Origin: Akkermansia muciniphila
GTDB lineage: Bacteria > Verrucomicrobiota > Verrucomicrobiia > Verrucomicrobiales > Akkermansiaceae
DNA: 50,881 bases
Assembly: GCA_945883695.1 (NCBI GenBank)
Contig: CAMCYK010000013.1
Coordinates: 1 to 50,881, forward strand
Reading direction: 5' to 3'
The notes under the pieces were generated by a model that was not told the origin of the DNA, did no database searches, and saw only the letters and a list, made by a program, of their open reading frames with translations. Positions 44,993 to 50,881 of this stretch are shown one piece after another; the stretch's first letter is position 1, and each line of letters begins with the position of its first letter. The position numbers and the translations under genes are program-made.

Positions 44993-45853
44993 TCAACGGG
45001 ATATCAGGCGCGATTCGAGGTGCTCGCGCAGGGCCGCGCGCCAATCGCGGGGAGGCCGGCCTAACAGTCGCTCGAGCCGCTCCGTGGCCATCGCCGTGTG
45101 GCGCGGCCGGGGAGCGCGGAACGAGTCCATTTGGTCGAGCGACAAGGCGCGCAAGGGAGGAGTGGCGTAGCCCTTCTCCGCCAGGAAGGCGAGGATCTCG
45201 ACCGCGATCCCGTGCCAACTGACCACCGGTCCGCTGCTACACGCATGGAAACAACCGGCAGGAGCACCCGCCGCCAGCCAGGCGGCGACCCACTCGGCCA
45301 GGTCGGTGGTGAAAGTCGGCCGCGATTCCTTGTCCGCCACCGCCGCCAGCTCCTCACCGGCGAGGGCCCGCTCGAGGATCTGGTCGGGAAAGGCCGGCTT
45401 TTCCGGGCCGAAAACCCACGAAATCCGCATCACCGTGCCGCCGGCATCGAGCACCGCCCGTTCGCCCTCCCGCTTGGTCATTCCATAGACCGAGAGGGGC
45501 GCGGTCGCGTCCTCCTCGCTCCGCAAGCCCGGGGTCCGCCCGTCAAACACGTAGTCGGTGCTGAAGTGGAGAAGAAGGGTCCCCCGCTCCCGGCAGAACG
45601 CCGCGAGAGCCGCCGGGGCGGCCGCGTTGACCCGCCGGGCAAGCTCCGGATCCTCCTCGCATTGCTCCAGCCCGGTCAGCCCTGCCGGGTTCATCAACAC
45701 GTCGAAATCCCATGCCGCGAGCCGCCCGCCGCAGTCGGCCGACGCCAGATCGAGCCGGCTCCGCGGCAGCTCGATCACTTCATGAGACAAGGAGAAATGG
45801 CGGGCCAAGGCCCGGCCCACCCGCCCCGTCGTGCCGGTAATGGCGATCCGCAT
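44993..45853 (-). CDS. RmlD-like dTDP-4-dehydrorhamnose reductase / SDR sugar-nucleotide reductase
   Basis: The 286-residue short-chain dehydrogenase has the nucleotide-binding start RIAITGTTGRVGRALARHFS, the active-site block LLHFSTDYVFDGRTPG (Thr/Ser), and YGMTKREGERAV (Tyr and Lys). This matches RmlD of dTDP-L-rhamnose synthesis, which reduces the 4-keto group with NADPH, but the other rml genes (rmlA, B, C) are not adjacent, so another sugar nucleotide is possible. About 430 bases away manC supplies GDP-mannose; both point to surface-glycan synthesis. Confidence 0.85.
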   Translation of the reverse strand: MRIAITGTTGRVGRALARHFSLSHEVIELPRSRLDLASADCGGRLAAWDFDVLMNPAGLTGLEQCEEDPELARRVNAAAPAALAAFCRERGTLLLHFSTDYVFDGRTPGLRSEEDATAPLSVYGMTKREGERAVLDAGGTVMRISWVFGPEKPAFPDQILERALAGEELAAVADKESRPTFTTDLAEWVAAWLAAGAPAGCFHACSSGPVVSWHGIAVEILAFLAEKGYATPPLRALSLDQMDSFRAPRPRHTAMATERLERLLGRPPRDWRAALREHLESRLISR

Positions 45854-45871
45854 GGTCAGCTCCGTGACAGC

Positions 45872-46183
45872 TCAGATCACCCCGGCCTCGCTCAGGCTGT
45901 CCTCGACGAAGCCGCCACCGGCCCCGGAATCGCGGATCTTGCGCAGCCGGCGGCGGGCTCCGAGCTTGCTCTCGGGACCGTTGACCAGATTGACCACCCC
46001 GCCGACCGCCAGCGGCAACAACGAAGCCACGCCCAGCGATGCCAGCCCCAGGGCGACGCCGCGGCGCGCGCTGGCATGCATCATTTCACCGAGGATCAGG
46101 CCCGCCGCCGCGCCCAGCAATGCGGGTGCCGCCAGCGCGGTGGATTCCGTCCAGTTCCGCTCACCGTCGTCGTCGAGGTTCAT
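45872..46183 (-). CDS. Small two-segment membrane protein of unknown function
   Basis: The 103-residue protein has an acidic start (NLDDDGERNWTES) and two hydrophobic segments (TALAAPALLGAAAGLILGEM and GVALGLASLGVASLLPLAVG) separated by a short basic loop (MHASARRG). The C-terminus is basic and polar (ARRRLRKIRDSGAG, ending EAGVI). No family is recognised. It ends 18 bases before the RmlD-like gene starts, so co-transcription is likely. Confidence 0.7.
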   Translation of the reverse strand: MNLDDDGERNWTESTALAAPALLGAAAGLILGEMMHASARRGVALGLASLGVASLLPLAVGGVVNLVNGPESKLGARRRLRKIRDSGAGGGFVEDSLSEAGVI

Positions 46184-46290
46184 GAAAAAAAGGCTAACAC
46201 CCTTCCGGCGGCAGACAATCCCGGAAACTGTACGCGATCCCTTGATTCCCCCTTTCCCCTTCGCCGCGGATCGTTACTCTCGCCCCAGCA

Positions 46291-47373
46291 ATGCCCGACC
46301 CCACTTCCACCTATGCCCTCATCCTCGCCGGCGGCTCCGGCACCCGCTTCTGGCCGCTCAGCCGCAACGCCCGGCCCAAGCAATTGCTCAATCTCTTCGG
46401 CGATTCGACCCTGCTCGACCAGACGATCGCCCGTCTCGACGGCCTGGTGCCGCCGGAAAACATCCTGATCCTCACCAACGCCCAGCAGGAAGCCGCGGTC
46501 CGCCAGGCCGCCCCGATGCTTCCCGCCGGGAATATCTTCGCCGAACCCGCCAAGCGCGACACCGCGCCGGCCGTCGCCCTCGGCGTGGGCCTCGTCGCCG
46601 CCCGCAATCCGGACGCCGTGATGATGGTGCTGCCGGCCGACCAGCTGATCGCCGACACCGCCGCCTTCCAGTCGGTCATGCGCGACGCCCTCGCCACCGC
46701 GGAAAAGTCCGACGGCCTGGTGACCATCGGCATCAAACCCACCTGGCCCTGCCCGTCCTACGGCTACATCGAACGCGGCGCGCGCGCCTCGATTCCCGGC
46801 CTGCACTGCGAGCAGATGCCTGCCGAAGTGCTGCGTTTCCGCGAGAAACCCAGCACCGAACTGGCCGAGCAGTTCCTCGCCCAAGGCGGCTTCTGCTGGA
46901 ATGCCGGGATGTTCGTCTGGTCGATCCACAACGTGATCCGCGAACTCAGCACCCACCAACCGGAACTCGCCGCCTTCGTCTCGGAAATCCGCCGCTCGTC
47001 CGACCCGGCCGCCACCGTCGCCGCCCAGTTCCCGAAGCTCACCCCGATCTCCATCGACTACGGCCTGATGGAAAAGGCCCGCCGCGTCCTCAACATCGAG
47101 GCGACCTTCGATTGGGACGATGTCGGCTCCTGGCTGTCGGTGGCGAAATACCTCGAAAAAGTCGGCTGCGACAACCGCGTCAACACGCCGATCTCGGAAA
47201 TCGAATCCGAAAACAACATCGTTTTCAACACCCGCAAGGGCTCCCACGTCGCGCTGCTGGGGGTCGACGACCTGATCATCGTCCAGACCGAGGACGCCCT
47301 GCTGATCGCCAACCGGCACCAGGCGGACGCGATCAAGAAACTCTCCGACAAGCTGCCGCCGGAACTGCTCTGA
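46291..47373 (+). CDS. manC: Mannose-1-phosphate guanylyltransferase ManC
   Basis: The 360-residue enzyme makes GDP-mannose from mannose-1-phosphate and GTP. ALILAGGSGTRFWPLSRNAR (Gly14-Arg25) is the pyrophosphorylase signature, followed by PKQLLNLFGDSTLLDQT, AEPAKRDTAPAVALGVGLVA, LPADQLIADTAAF, GFCWNAGMFVW and the F-D-W-D-D-V-G-S-W block. The length is the short form without the phosphomannose isomerase domain of the ~480-residue bifunctional ManC. It diverges from the small membrane protein and RmlD-like gene. GDP-mannose would feed polysaccharide or glycan assembly. Confidence 0.95.
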   Translation: MPDPTSTYALILAGGSGTRFWPLSRNARPKQLLNLFGDSTLLDQTIARLDGLVPPENILILTNAQQEAAVRQAAPMLPAGNIFAEPAKRDTAPAVALGVGLVAARNPDAVMMVLPADQLIADTAAFQSVMRDALATAEKSDGLVTIGIKPTWPCPSYGYIERGARASIPGLHCEQMPAEVLRFREKPSTELAEQFLAQGGFCWNAGMFVWSIHNVIRELSTHQPELAAFVSEIRRSSDPAATVAAQFPKLTPISIDYGLMEKARRVLNIEATFDWDDVGSWLSVAKYLEKVGCDNRVNTPISEIESENNIVFNTRKGSHVALLGVDDLIIVQTEDALLIANRHQADAIKKLSDKLPPELL

Positions 47374-47388
47374 CGCTACCTGCCGGTG

Positions 47389-48099
47389 TCAGCACTTCAC
47401 CGTTTTGCGCTTTTTCCCGATCCCGCCCCGCTCCCGCACCTTGCGGATGGCATCGGGGGCGTAGGGAGTTTCGCAGGCATTGCTGCCGAGATCCGCGCGC
47501 ACCGGACCGATCTCCTCCCCGATCCGGATCGCCTGCTCGGTCAAGGCCGCGATGCCGGATCCGGCCGCGATGAGGAATCCGTTCATCCCATGGCGGACCA
47601 CGTCGGGCGCGGCATGGATCTCCGCTTTCACCCGCTGCAGGAGTGCGCTCCATTCGGCGGGATCCAGTTCGGCGTCCGGCTTCAGCACGGCCAGGCACGA
47701 CCAGGTCGACCAGCCCGCCACGGCCACCAGGGGCCGGGTGGACTCGATCCACTCCGCCGCCATCTCGCCCCCGTGCGGCCCCTCCGCCGCGACCCACGCC
47801 ACCGTGGCCCCCGGCAGCGAGCCCGCATAGGCCTGCTCCGCCCAACGCCGCAGGTCGTCCTTGCTCATCTTCGCGTCGTCGGCGATCAGCCCGGCCACAT
47901 ACATCGCGTCGTAATGGCCGGTCGCGTAGAGATCCAGCGCGAGCCGGTGGTCCCGCTTGATCCGTTTCTGGATCTTCTTCAAATCACTGATCTTCACTCC
48001 GAAACAGGGCTCCTTCACCCCGTGATTCCTCATCATCATTCGCTTGTAGCTTTCACTGCCAAGCGGTCTCAGTTCTTCGAGGATCTCGTTCGCGGTCAT
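47389..48099 (-). CDS. DNA alkylation repair protein, AlkD-like
   Basis: The 236-residue helical protein fits the AlkD/AlkC superfamily of HEAT-like-repeat DNA glycosylases, which remove N3- and N7-alkylated bases without base flipping. Visible segments: NHGVKEPCFGVKISDLKKIQ, DHRLALDLYATGHYDAMYVA, WSTWSCLAVLKPDAELD, and HAAPDVVRHGMNGFLIAAGS. The catalytic Asp and Trp of B. cereus AlkD cannot be located with certainty, so this may be the wider COG4912 class. ATG 48099 is chosen; the frame is open farther upstream without homology. The stop converges on manC 15 bases away. Confidence 0.85.
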   Translation of the reverse strand: MTANEILEELRPLGSESYKRMMMRNHGVKEPCFGVKISDLKKIQKRIKRDHRLALDLYATGHYDAMYVAGLIADDAKMSKDDLRRWAEQAYAGSLPGATVAWVAAEGPHGGEMAAEWIESTRPLVAVAGWSTWSCLAVLKPDAELDPAEWSALLQRVKAEIHAAPDVVRHGMNGFLIAAGSGIAALTEQAIRIGEEIGPVRADLGSNACETPYAPDAIRKVRERGGIGKKRKTVKC

Positions 48100-48245
48100 T
48101 TCATCGGTGGTCCCGGATTGCGGCCCGGATTGCGCGTTGCATCGTCGCATCCGGCGGCGAATCTTGCCGCGTGACGACGTGAAAGAGGAGCGGCATTTTT
48201 CCGCCCCTCCGCAAGGTTTCACCCCGGTTTCCCGCTTTCCCACCG

Positions 48246-49082
48246 ATGCTCCGCTTCCTCTTGCTCCTCGCCGCCACCACCACCGCCCGCCCGGCGGAAC
48301 CCGTCCAGCCGCCGCGCGATCCCGCCTATCAGCTCGTCTGGGCGGACGAGTTCGATGGCGACGGCCCGGTGGACGAATCCAAGTGGCGCTTCGAGGAAGG
48401 CTTCGAGCGCAACGAGGAACTGCAATGGTATCAAAAGGACAACGCGGTCCGCAAAAACGGGCTGCTGGTCATCGAGGCCCGCCGCGAGACCATCCGCAAC
48501 CCGCGCTTCGAGGCCGGCTCCCGCGATTGGAAAAAGCGCCGCCAGGAGGCCCGCTACAGCTCCGCCTCGCTCACCACCGCCGGCAAGCACGACTGGACTT
48601 TCGGCCGCTTCGAAGTGCGCGCCCGCTTCGCTCCGCTGCCCGGGCTCTGGCCGGCGATCTGGACCACCGGCCGCGGCCGCTGGCCGCACGGCGGGGAAAT
48701 CGACATCCTCGAATTCTACGGCGACCGGATCTACGCCAACTTCTGCTGGGCCGGGAAGGGCGGCCGTGACCTTTGGAACACCGGCTCGCATTCGATCGGC
48801 CGCTTCGACGAGACGACCTGGCAGGACCGCTTCCACCTTTGGGTGCTGGAGTGGGACCAGGAAAAAATGACCATCTGGATGAACGGCCAGCCGCTCAACA
48901 CCCAGCTCATGCGGCACGTGAAAAACCAGGACGGTCCGCCGGTGAATCCTTTCCTGTCCGCCCAGGCATTCCGGCTGAATCTCGCCATCGGCGGCCAGCA
49001 GGGCGGCGACCCCTCGCGGACTTCGTTCCCCCAGCGCTACGAGGTCGACTACGTGCGGATTTACCAGAAAAAGAAGCCATGA
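48246..49082 (+). CDS. Secreted glycoside hydrolase family 16 (beta-glucanase/laminarinase-like)
   Basis: The 278-residue protein has a short signal peptide (MLRFLLLLAATTTARPA) and a single GH16 domain. Conserved parts: YQLVWADEFDGDGPVDESKW, ASLTTAGKHDWTFGRFEVRA, LPGLWPAIWTTG, and the catalytic motif GGEIDILEFYG with nucleophile Glu151, Asp153 and acid/base Glu156. The end FPQRYEVDYVRIYQKK is typical. GH16 enzymes cut beta-1,3 or beta-1,3-1,4 glucans, agar or similar; the EIDILE pattern suits laminarinase/lichenase-like members. The stop overlaps ruvX as ATGA (49079-49082), a translationally coupled but functionally unrelated neighbour. Confidence 0.93.
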   Translation: MLRFLLLLAATTTARPAEPVQPPRDPAYQLVWADEFDGDGPVDESKWRFEEGFERNEELQWYQKDNAVRKNGLLVIEARRETIRNPRFEAGSRDWKKRRQEARYSSASLTTAGKHDWTFGRFEVRARFAPLPGLWPAIWTTGRGRWPHGGEIDILEFYGDRIYANFCWAGKGGRDLWNTGSHSIGRFDETTWQDRFHLWVLEWDQEKMTIWMNGQPLNTQLMRHVKNQDGPPVNPFLSAQAFRLNLAIGGQQGGDPSRTSFPQRYEVDYVRIYQKKKP

Positions 49083-49546
49083 GCACCCTGGACGCCCATC
49101 CCGCGCTCGGCGTCGACCACGGCGAGGCGCGCATCGGCATCGCCGCCACCGACCCGCTCGGCATTCTCGCCCATCCGGTCGAAACCATCGACGTCCGCAC
49201 GACCGACCCGCTCGCGCGCATCGCCGCGCTCGCCTTGCAACGGAAGATCCGGACGCTGGTGGTCGGCCTGCCAGTCCGGATCGACGGCACCGAGGGGAGC
49301 GCCGCGGAAAAGGTCCGCGCATTCGGCAAGAAACTCGCCGGACGTCTCCCGGAGATCCCGCTGGTCTTCGTCGACGAGGCCTACACCACGATGGACGCCG
49401 CCGCCAAACTGCGCGAGGCGGGGCGCAGCGCCCGGCAGCAGAAGTCGGTGATCGACCAGGCCGCCGCGGTCGGGATCTTGGAAGCGTGGATGGCGACCGC
49501 TTGCCCCCCGCAATTTCCCCCTTTCCCGGACCGGGCGGACGTGTAG
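49079..49546 (+). CDS. ruvX: Putative pre-16S rRNA nuclease / Holliday junction resolvase-like YqgF
   Basis: The 155-residue RNase H-fold protein has the full YqgF pattern: ALGVDHGEARIGIAATDPLG (first Asp), KIRTLVVGLPVRIDGTEGSA, VFVDEAYTTMDA (Glu), and KSVIDQAAAVGILEAW (last Asp). YqgF processes the 5' end of 16S rRNA and is often also annotated as a Holliday-junction resolvase. Start ATG 49079 overlaps the GH16 stop. The protein continues about 15 residues past the usual end with a Pro-rich tail. Confidence 0.93.
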   Translation: MSTLDAHPALGVDHGEARIGIAATDPLGILAHPVETIDVRTTDPLARIAALALQRKIRTLVVGLPVRIDGTEGSAAEKVRAFGKKLAGRLPEIPLVFVDEAYTTMDAAAKLREAGRSARQQKSVIDQAAAVGILEAWMATACPPQFPPFPDRADV

Positions 49547-49565
49547 CCTCGGGGTCACCCTTCTC

Positions 49566-50600
49566 ATGAAACTCATTCTCGCGTGCTGGCTCGGTTCCTT
49601 ATGCAGCTTGTTCGCGATCCCGGCGAACACCACGCTGACCCTGGTCAACGACCCGAATTTCAACAAGATCAGGGTCACGGTCAGTCCCCAAGCATCTGGA
49701 ATCAACCTTCCCGACACCGATACCACGACCCTGACCGGGACTCTTCCGGCGATTCTCGACATCGATCCTATTACGGGGAAGACCCGGGAGCTGACGCTGA
49801 ACAATGGCCGGGCCAGCGGGACGAACATGAACTTCGCCCGATCATCATTCTTCGTCCCGGTCTACAACATCAACGTTAACAACATCTCCGCTGCCATCAA
49901 CACGATCGCCCCGCCGGGAATCGTGACTCCCGCCACCGGCCAATTTGCCGCGAACCAGCACCGCTTCGACATTGACCAGGGTACCATTACCGGCACGGCA
50001 TTGGGGGACCCCGTCAATCAGTCGTTCACGCCGGCCAACCCTGCCAGCGGCACCGGAACTGGGACCGGCACGGTGATACTGACTCCCGCCGGCGACTCCG
50101 GTATCTTCCGCGTCTTCACCGTTACCATGACCCTCCCGGTGGCGATTGACGATACTTTCGTGAGCGGCACGACCTCCGTCGCCCTCACCGCCACCGGCAC
50201 CGTGAAAGCCACCGGCACGGTTCAGGTGCCGCGGACCCAATATCTCGCCTGGACCGTGGCAGAACGCATCCCCGGCGCGCCTTTCGAAGGCGATTCCAAT
50301 GGCGATGGCGTCGCCAACGGTCTCGTCTGGGCGCTCGGACTGACTAACAGCGCCGACCCACGTCCCTATCTGCCACGTCCGCATCCCTTGGTTCCCGGCG
50401 GCTTCCTCATCTCCTTGCCTGACGGCGGCACGGCGGCTCCGATTCTGATTCAGAGCTCGCCTCATCTCGGATCGTGGTCGCCGGCAAGCGGAGTTCTTGC
50501 CCCGGCGAATCCCCTGCCCGCTGCCAGCAGTGGCAACATCGCGATTCAACCCAACGGTTCGCCTACCCGCTTCATCCGCTTGCGAGTGACGGAGTCGTAG
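49566..50600 (+). CDS. Secreted protein with a verrucomicrobial C-terminal domain
   Basis: The 344-residue protein has a signal peptide (KLILACWLGSLCSLFA) and a Thr/Gly/Asn-rich beta-rich body with repetitive TGTGTGTVIL-type stretches and LTATGTVKATGTVQ. The last ~120 residues are the block common in verrucomicrobial exported proteins: YLAWTVAERIPGAPFEGDSN, GDGVANGLVWALGL, then beta strands with ILIQSSPHLGSWSPAS and the terminal FIRLRVTES. NGDGVAN is reminiscent of a dockerin-like Ca-binding loop. No enzyme motif is seen. Its T/N-rich body is less GC-rich than neighbouring genes. Function unknown. Confidence 0.75.
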   Translation: MKLILACWLGSLCSLFAIPANTTLTLVNDPNFNKIRVTVSPQASGINLPDTDTTTLTGTLPAILDIDPITGKTRELTLNNGRASGTNMNFARSSFFVPVYNINVNNISAAINTIAPPGIVTPATGQFAANQHRFDIDQGTITGTALGDPVNQSFTPANPASGTGTGTGTVILTPAGDSGIFRVFTVTMTLPVAIDDTFVSGTTSVALTATGTVKATGTVQVPRTQYLAWTVAERIPGAPFEGDSNGDGVANGLVWALGLTNSADPRPYLPRPHPLVPGGFLISLPDGGTAAPILIQSSPHLGSWSPASGVLAPANPLPAASSGNIAIQPNGSPTRFIRLRVTES

Positions 50601-50688
50601 CCGTGATGAAACGATGCCGATGGCGCTTGCTGCCCGGCACCAATCTCCTCCCCGCAGCCCCACGGTATTCATCCGGCTTTTCCCCGGC

Positions 50689-50880
50689 TCACGAAACAGC
50701 GCGGATTCGCAAAGCTCGCAGCGCGTGCAGCACGCCGGCGGCGTCCTCCCGCACCTTCCGCGCGCCGTCCTTGCGCTTCGCCCCGAAGTGTCCCCGGCAC
50801 TTTGTGAACACCCCTTCCACGAAGCTCTTGCTGCCGATCGCCACCCCGTCGCTGAACCACCGCACCCGGCACCTCAGCAG
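50689..50880 (-). CDS. 3' end of a second RAYT-family transposase gene, cut by the window edge
   Basis: Minus-strand codons from 50880 to a TGA at 50691-50689 give 63 residues: LLRCRVRWFSDGVAIGSKSF, then VEGVFTKCRGHFGAKRKDGA and RKVREDAAGVLHALRALRIR to AVS. This aligns with the C-terminus of the RAYT-like protein encoded at 26734 (GGVAFGDRAFVEAVFELNRQ, then EFGAKRATGARRI) and with the usual RYFSDG...GSKxFVE...KRKDGAR end of REP-associated transposases. No start is visible since the gene runs off the window. This copy looks more canonical than the one at 26734. The catalytic half lies outside. Confidence 0.7.
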   Translation of the reverse strand: MLRCRVRWFSDGVAIGSKSFVEGVFTKCRGHFGAKRKDGARKVREDAAGVLHALRALRIRAVS

Positions 50881-50881
50881 C

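Noticed and set aside
50669..50872. Arg/Gly-rich minus-strand open frame at the right edge
   Set aside because: A different minus-strand frame at the same place encodes a recognisable RAYT C-terminus, so this one is a shadow.

Overview
The window is a GC-rich (roughly two-thirds G+C), densely coded bacterial chromosome segment. It most likely comes from a Verrucomicrobiota member, perhaps of the Luteolibacter/Haloferula type. This is inferred from gene content, without a marker-gene tree: a Pkn2-type kinase fused to WD40-like repeats, a ThuA/NPCBM/dehydrogenase/HEAT/cytochrome c giant protein typical of the PVC group, a XylR-type regulator, many secreted proteins of unknown function, and a secreted protein whose C-terminus has the NGDGVANGLVWALGL block common in verrucomicrobial exported proteins. 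No rRNA, tRNA, CRISPR array or prophage was seen.

Layout. 1-5 kb: 3' end of an upstream gene, a broken amidase gene, a PAP2 phosphatase overlapping a rifampin-phosphotransferase-like PEP-utilising enzyme, and a convergent SASA esterase. 5-9.5 kb: a large Ser/Thr kinase and a broken GDSL esterase gene. 9.6-20.4 kb: envelope, housekeeping and secreted genes (lipoprotein, XylR-like regulator, Amidase_3, Nnr, PIN-TRAM protein, RRM protein, NlpC/P60, RdgB, two thioredoxin-like proteins) and a broken ankyrin gene. 20.5-33.2 kb: leuS carrying an in-frame heptanucleotide repeat, a SWIM-SNF2 helicase, a divergent REP-associated (RAYT/Y1) transposase between two identical hairpins, a small unknown gene, a REP-like repeat cluster, and then hen1 - vapB-like - vapC-like - pnkp. 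33.2-39.4 kb: two large secreted proteins on the minus strand. 39.5-44.3 kb: DEDDh exonuclease, arabinose-5-phosphate isomerase, an M50-like membrane protein, a cluster of 14-bp hairpins and a heptamer array at the avtA stop, avtA and a peroxiredoxin. 44.3-50.9 kb: sugar-nucleotide genes (RmlD-like reductase, ManC), AlkD, a GH16 glucanase overlapping ruvX, a secreted protein, and the 3' end of a second RAYT gene at the edge.

Most interesting system: the bacterial RNA-repair pair Hen1/Pnkp, normally adjacent, has a PIN-domain VapBC-type toxin-antitoxin pair inserted between its genes. vapB-vapC and vapC-pnkp each share one base (TGATG), and a candidate promoter with a perfect inverted repeat lies at the start of vapB. 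A predicted RNA-cleaving toxin and an RNA 3'-end-protecting/resealing machine thus appear to share a transcript. A damage-and-repair link is an inference; a chance insertion of a selfish TA module is the main alternative.

Second theme: small repeats. Two arrays of exactly eight 7-bp units with an ATC core occur, one inside leuS and one supplying the avtA stop codon. Two hairpin families lie near RAYT-type transposase genes. Three genes carry internal deletions and frameshifts, which could be real decay or assembly error.
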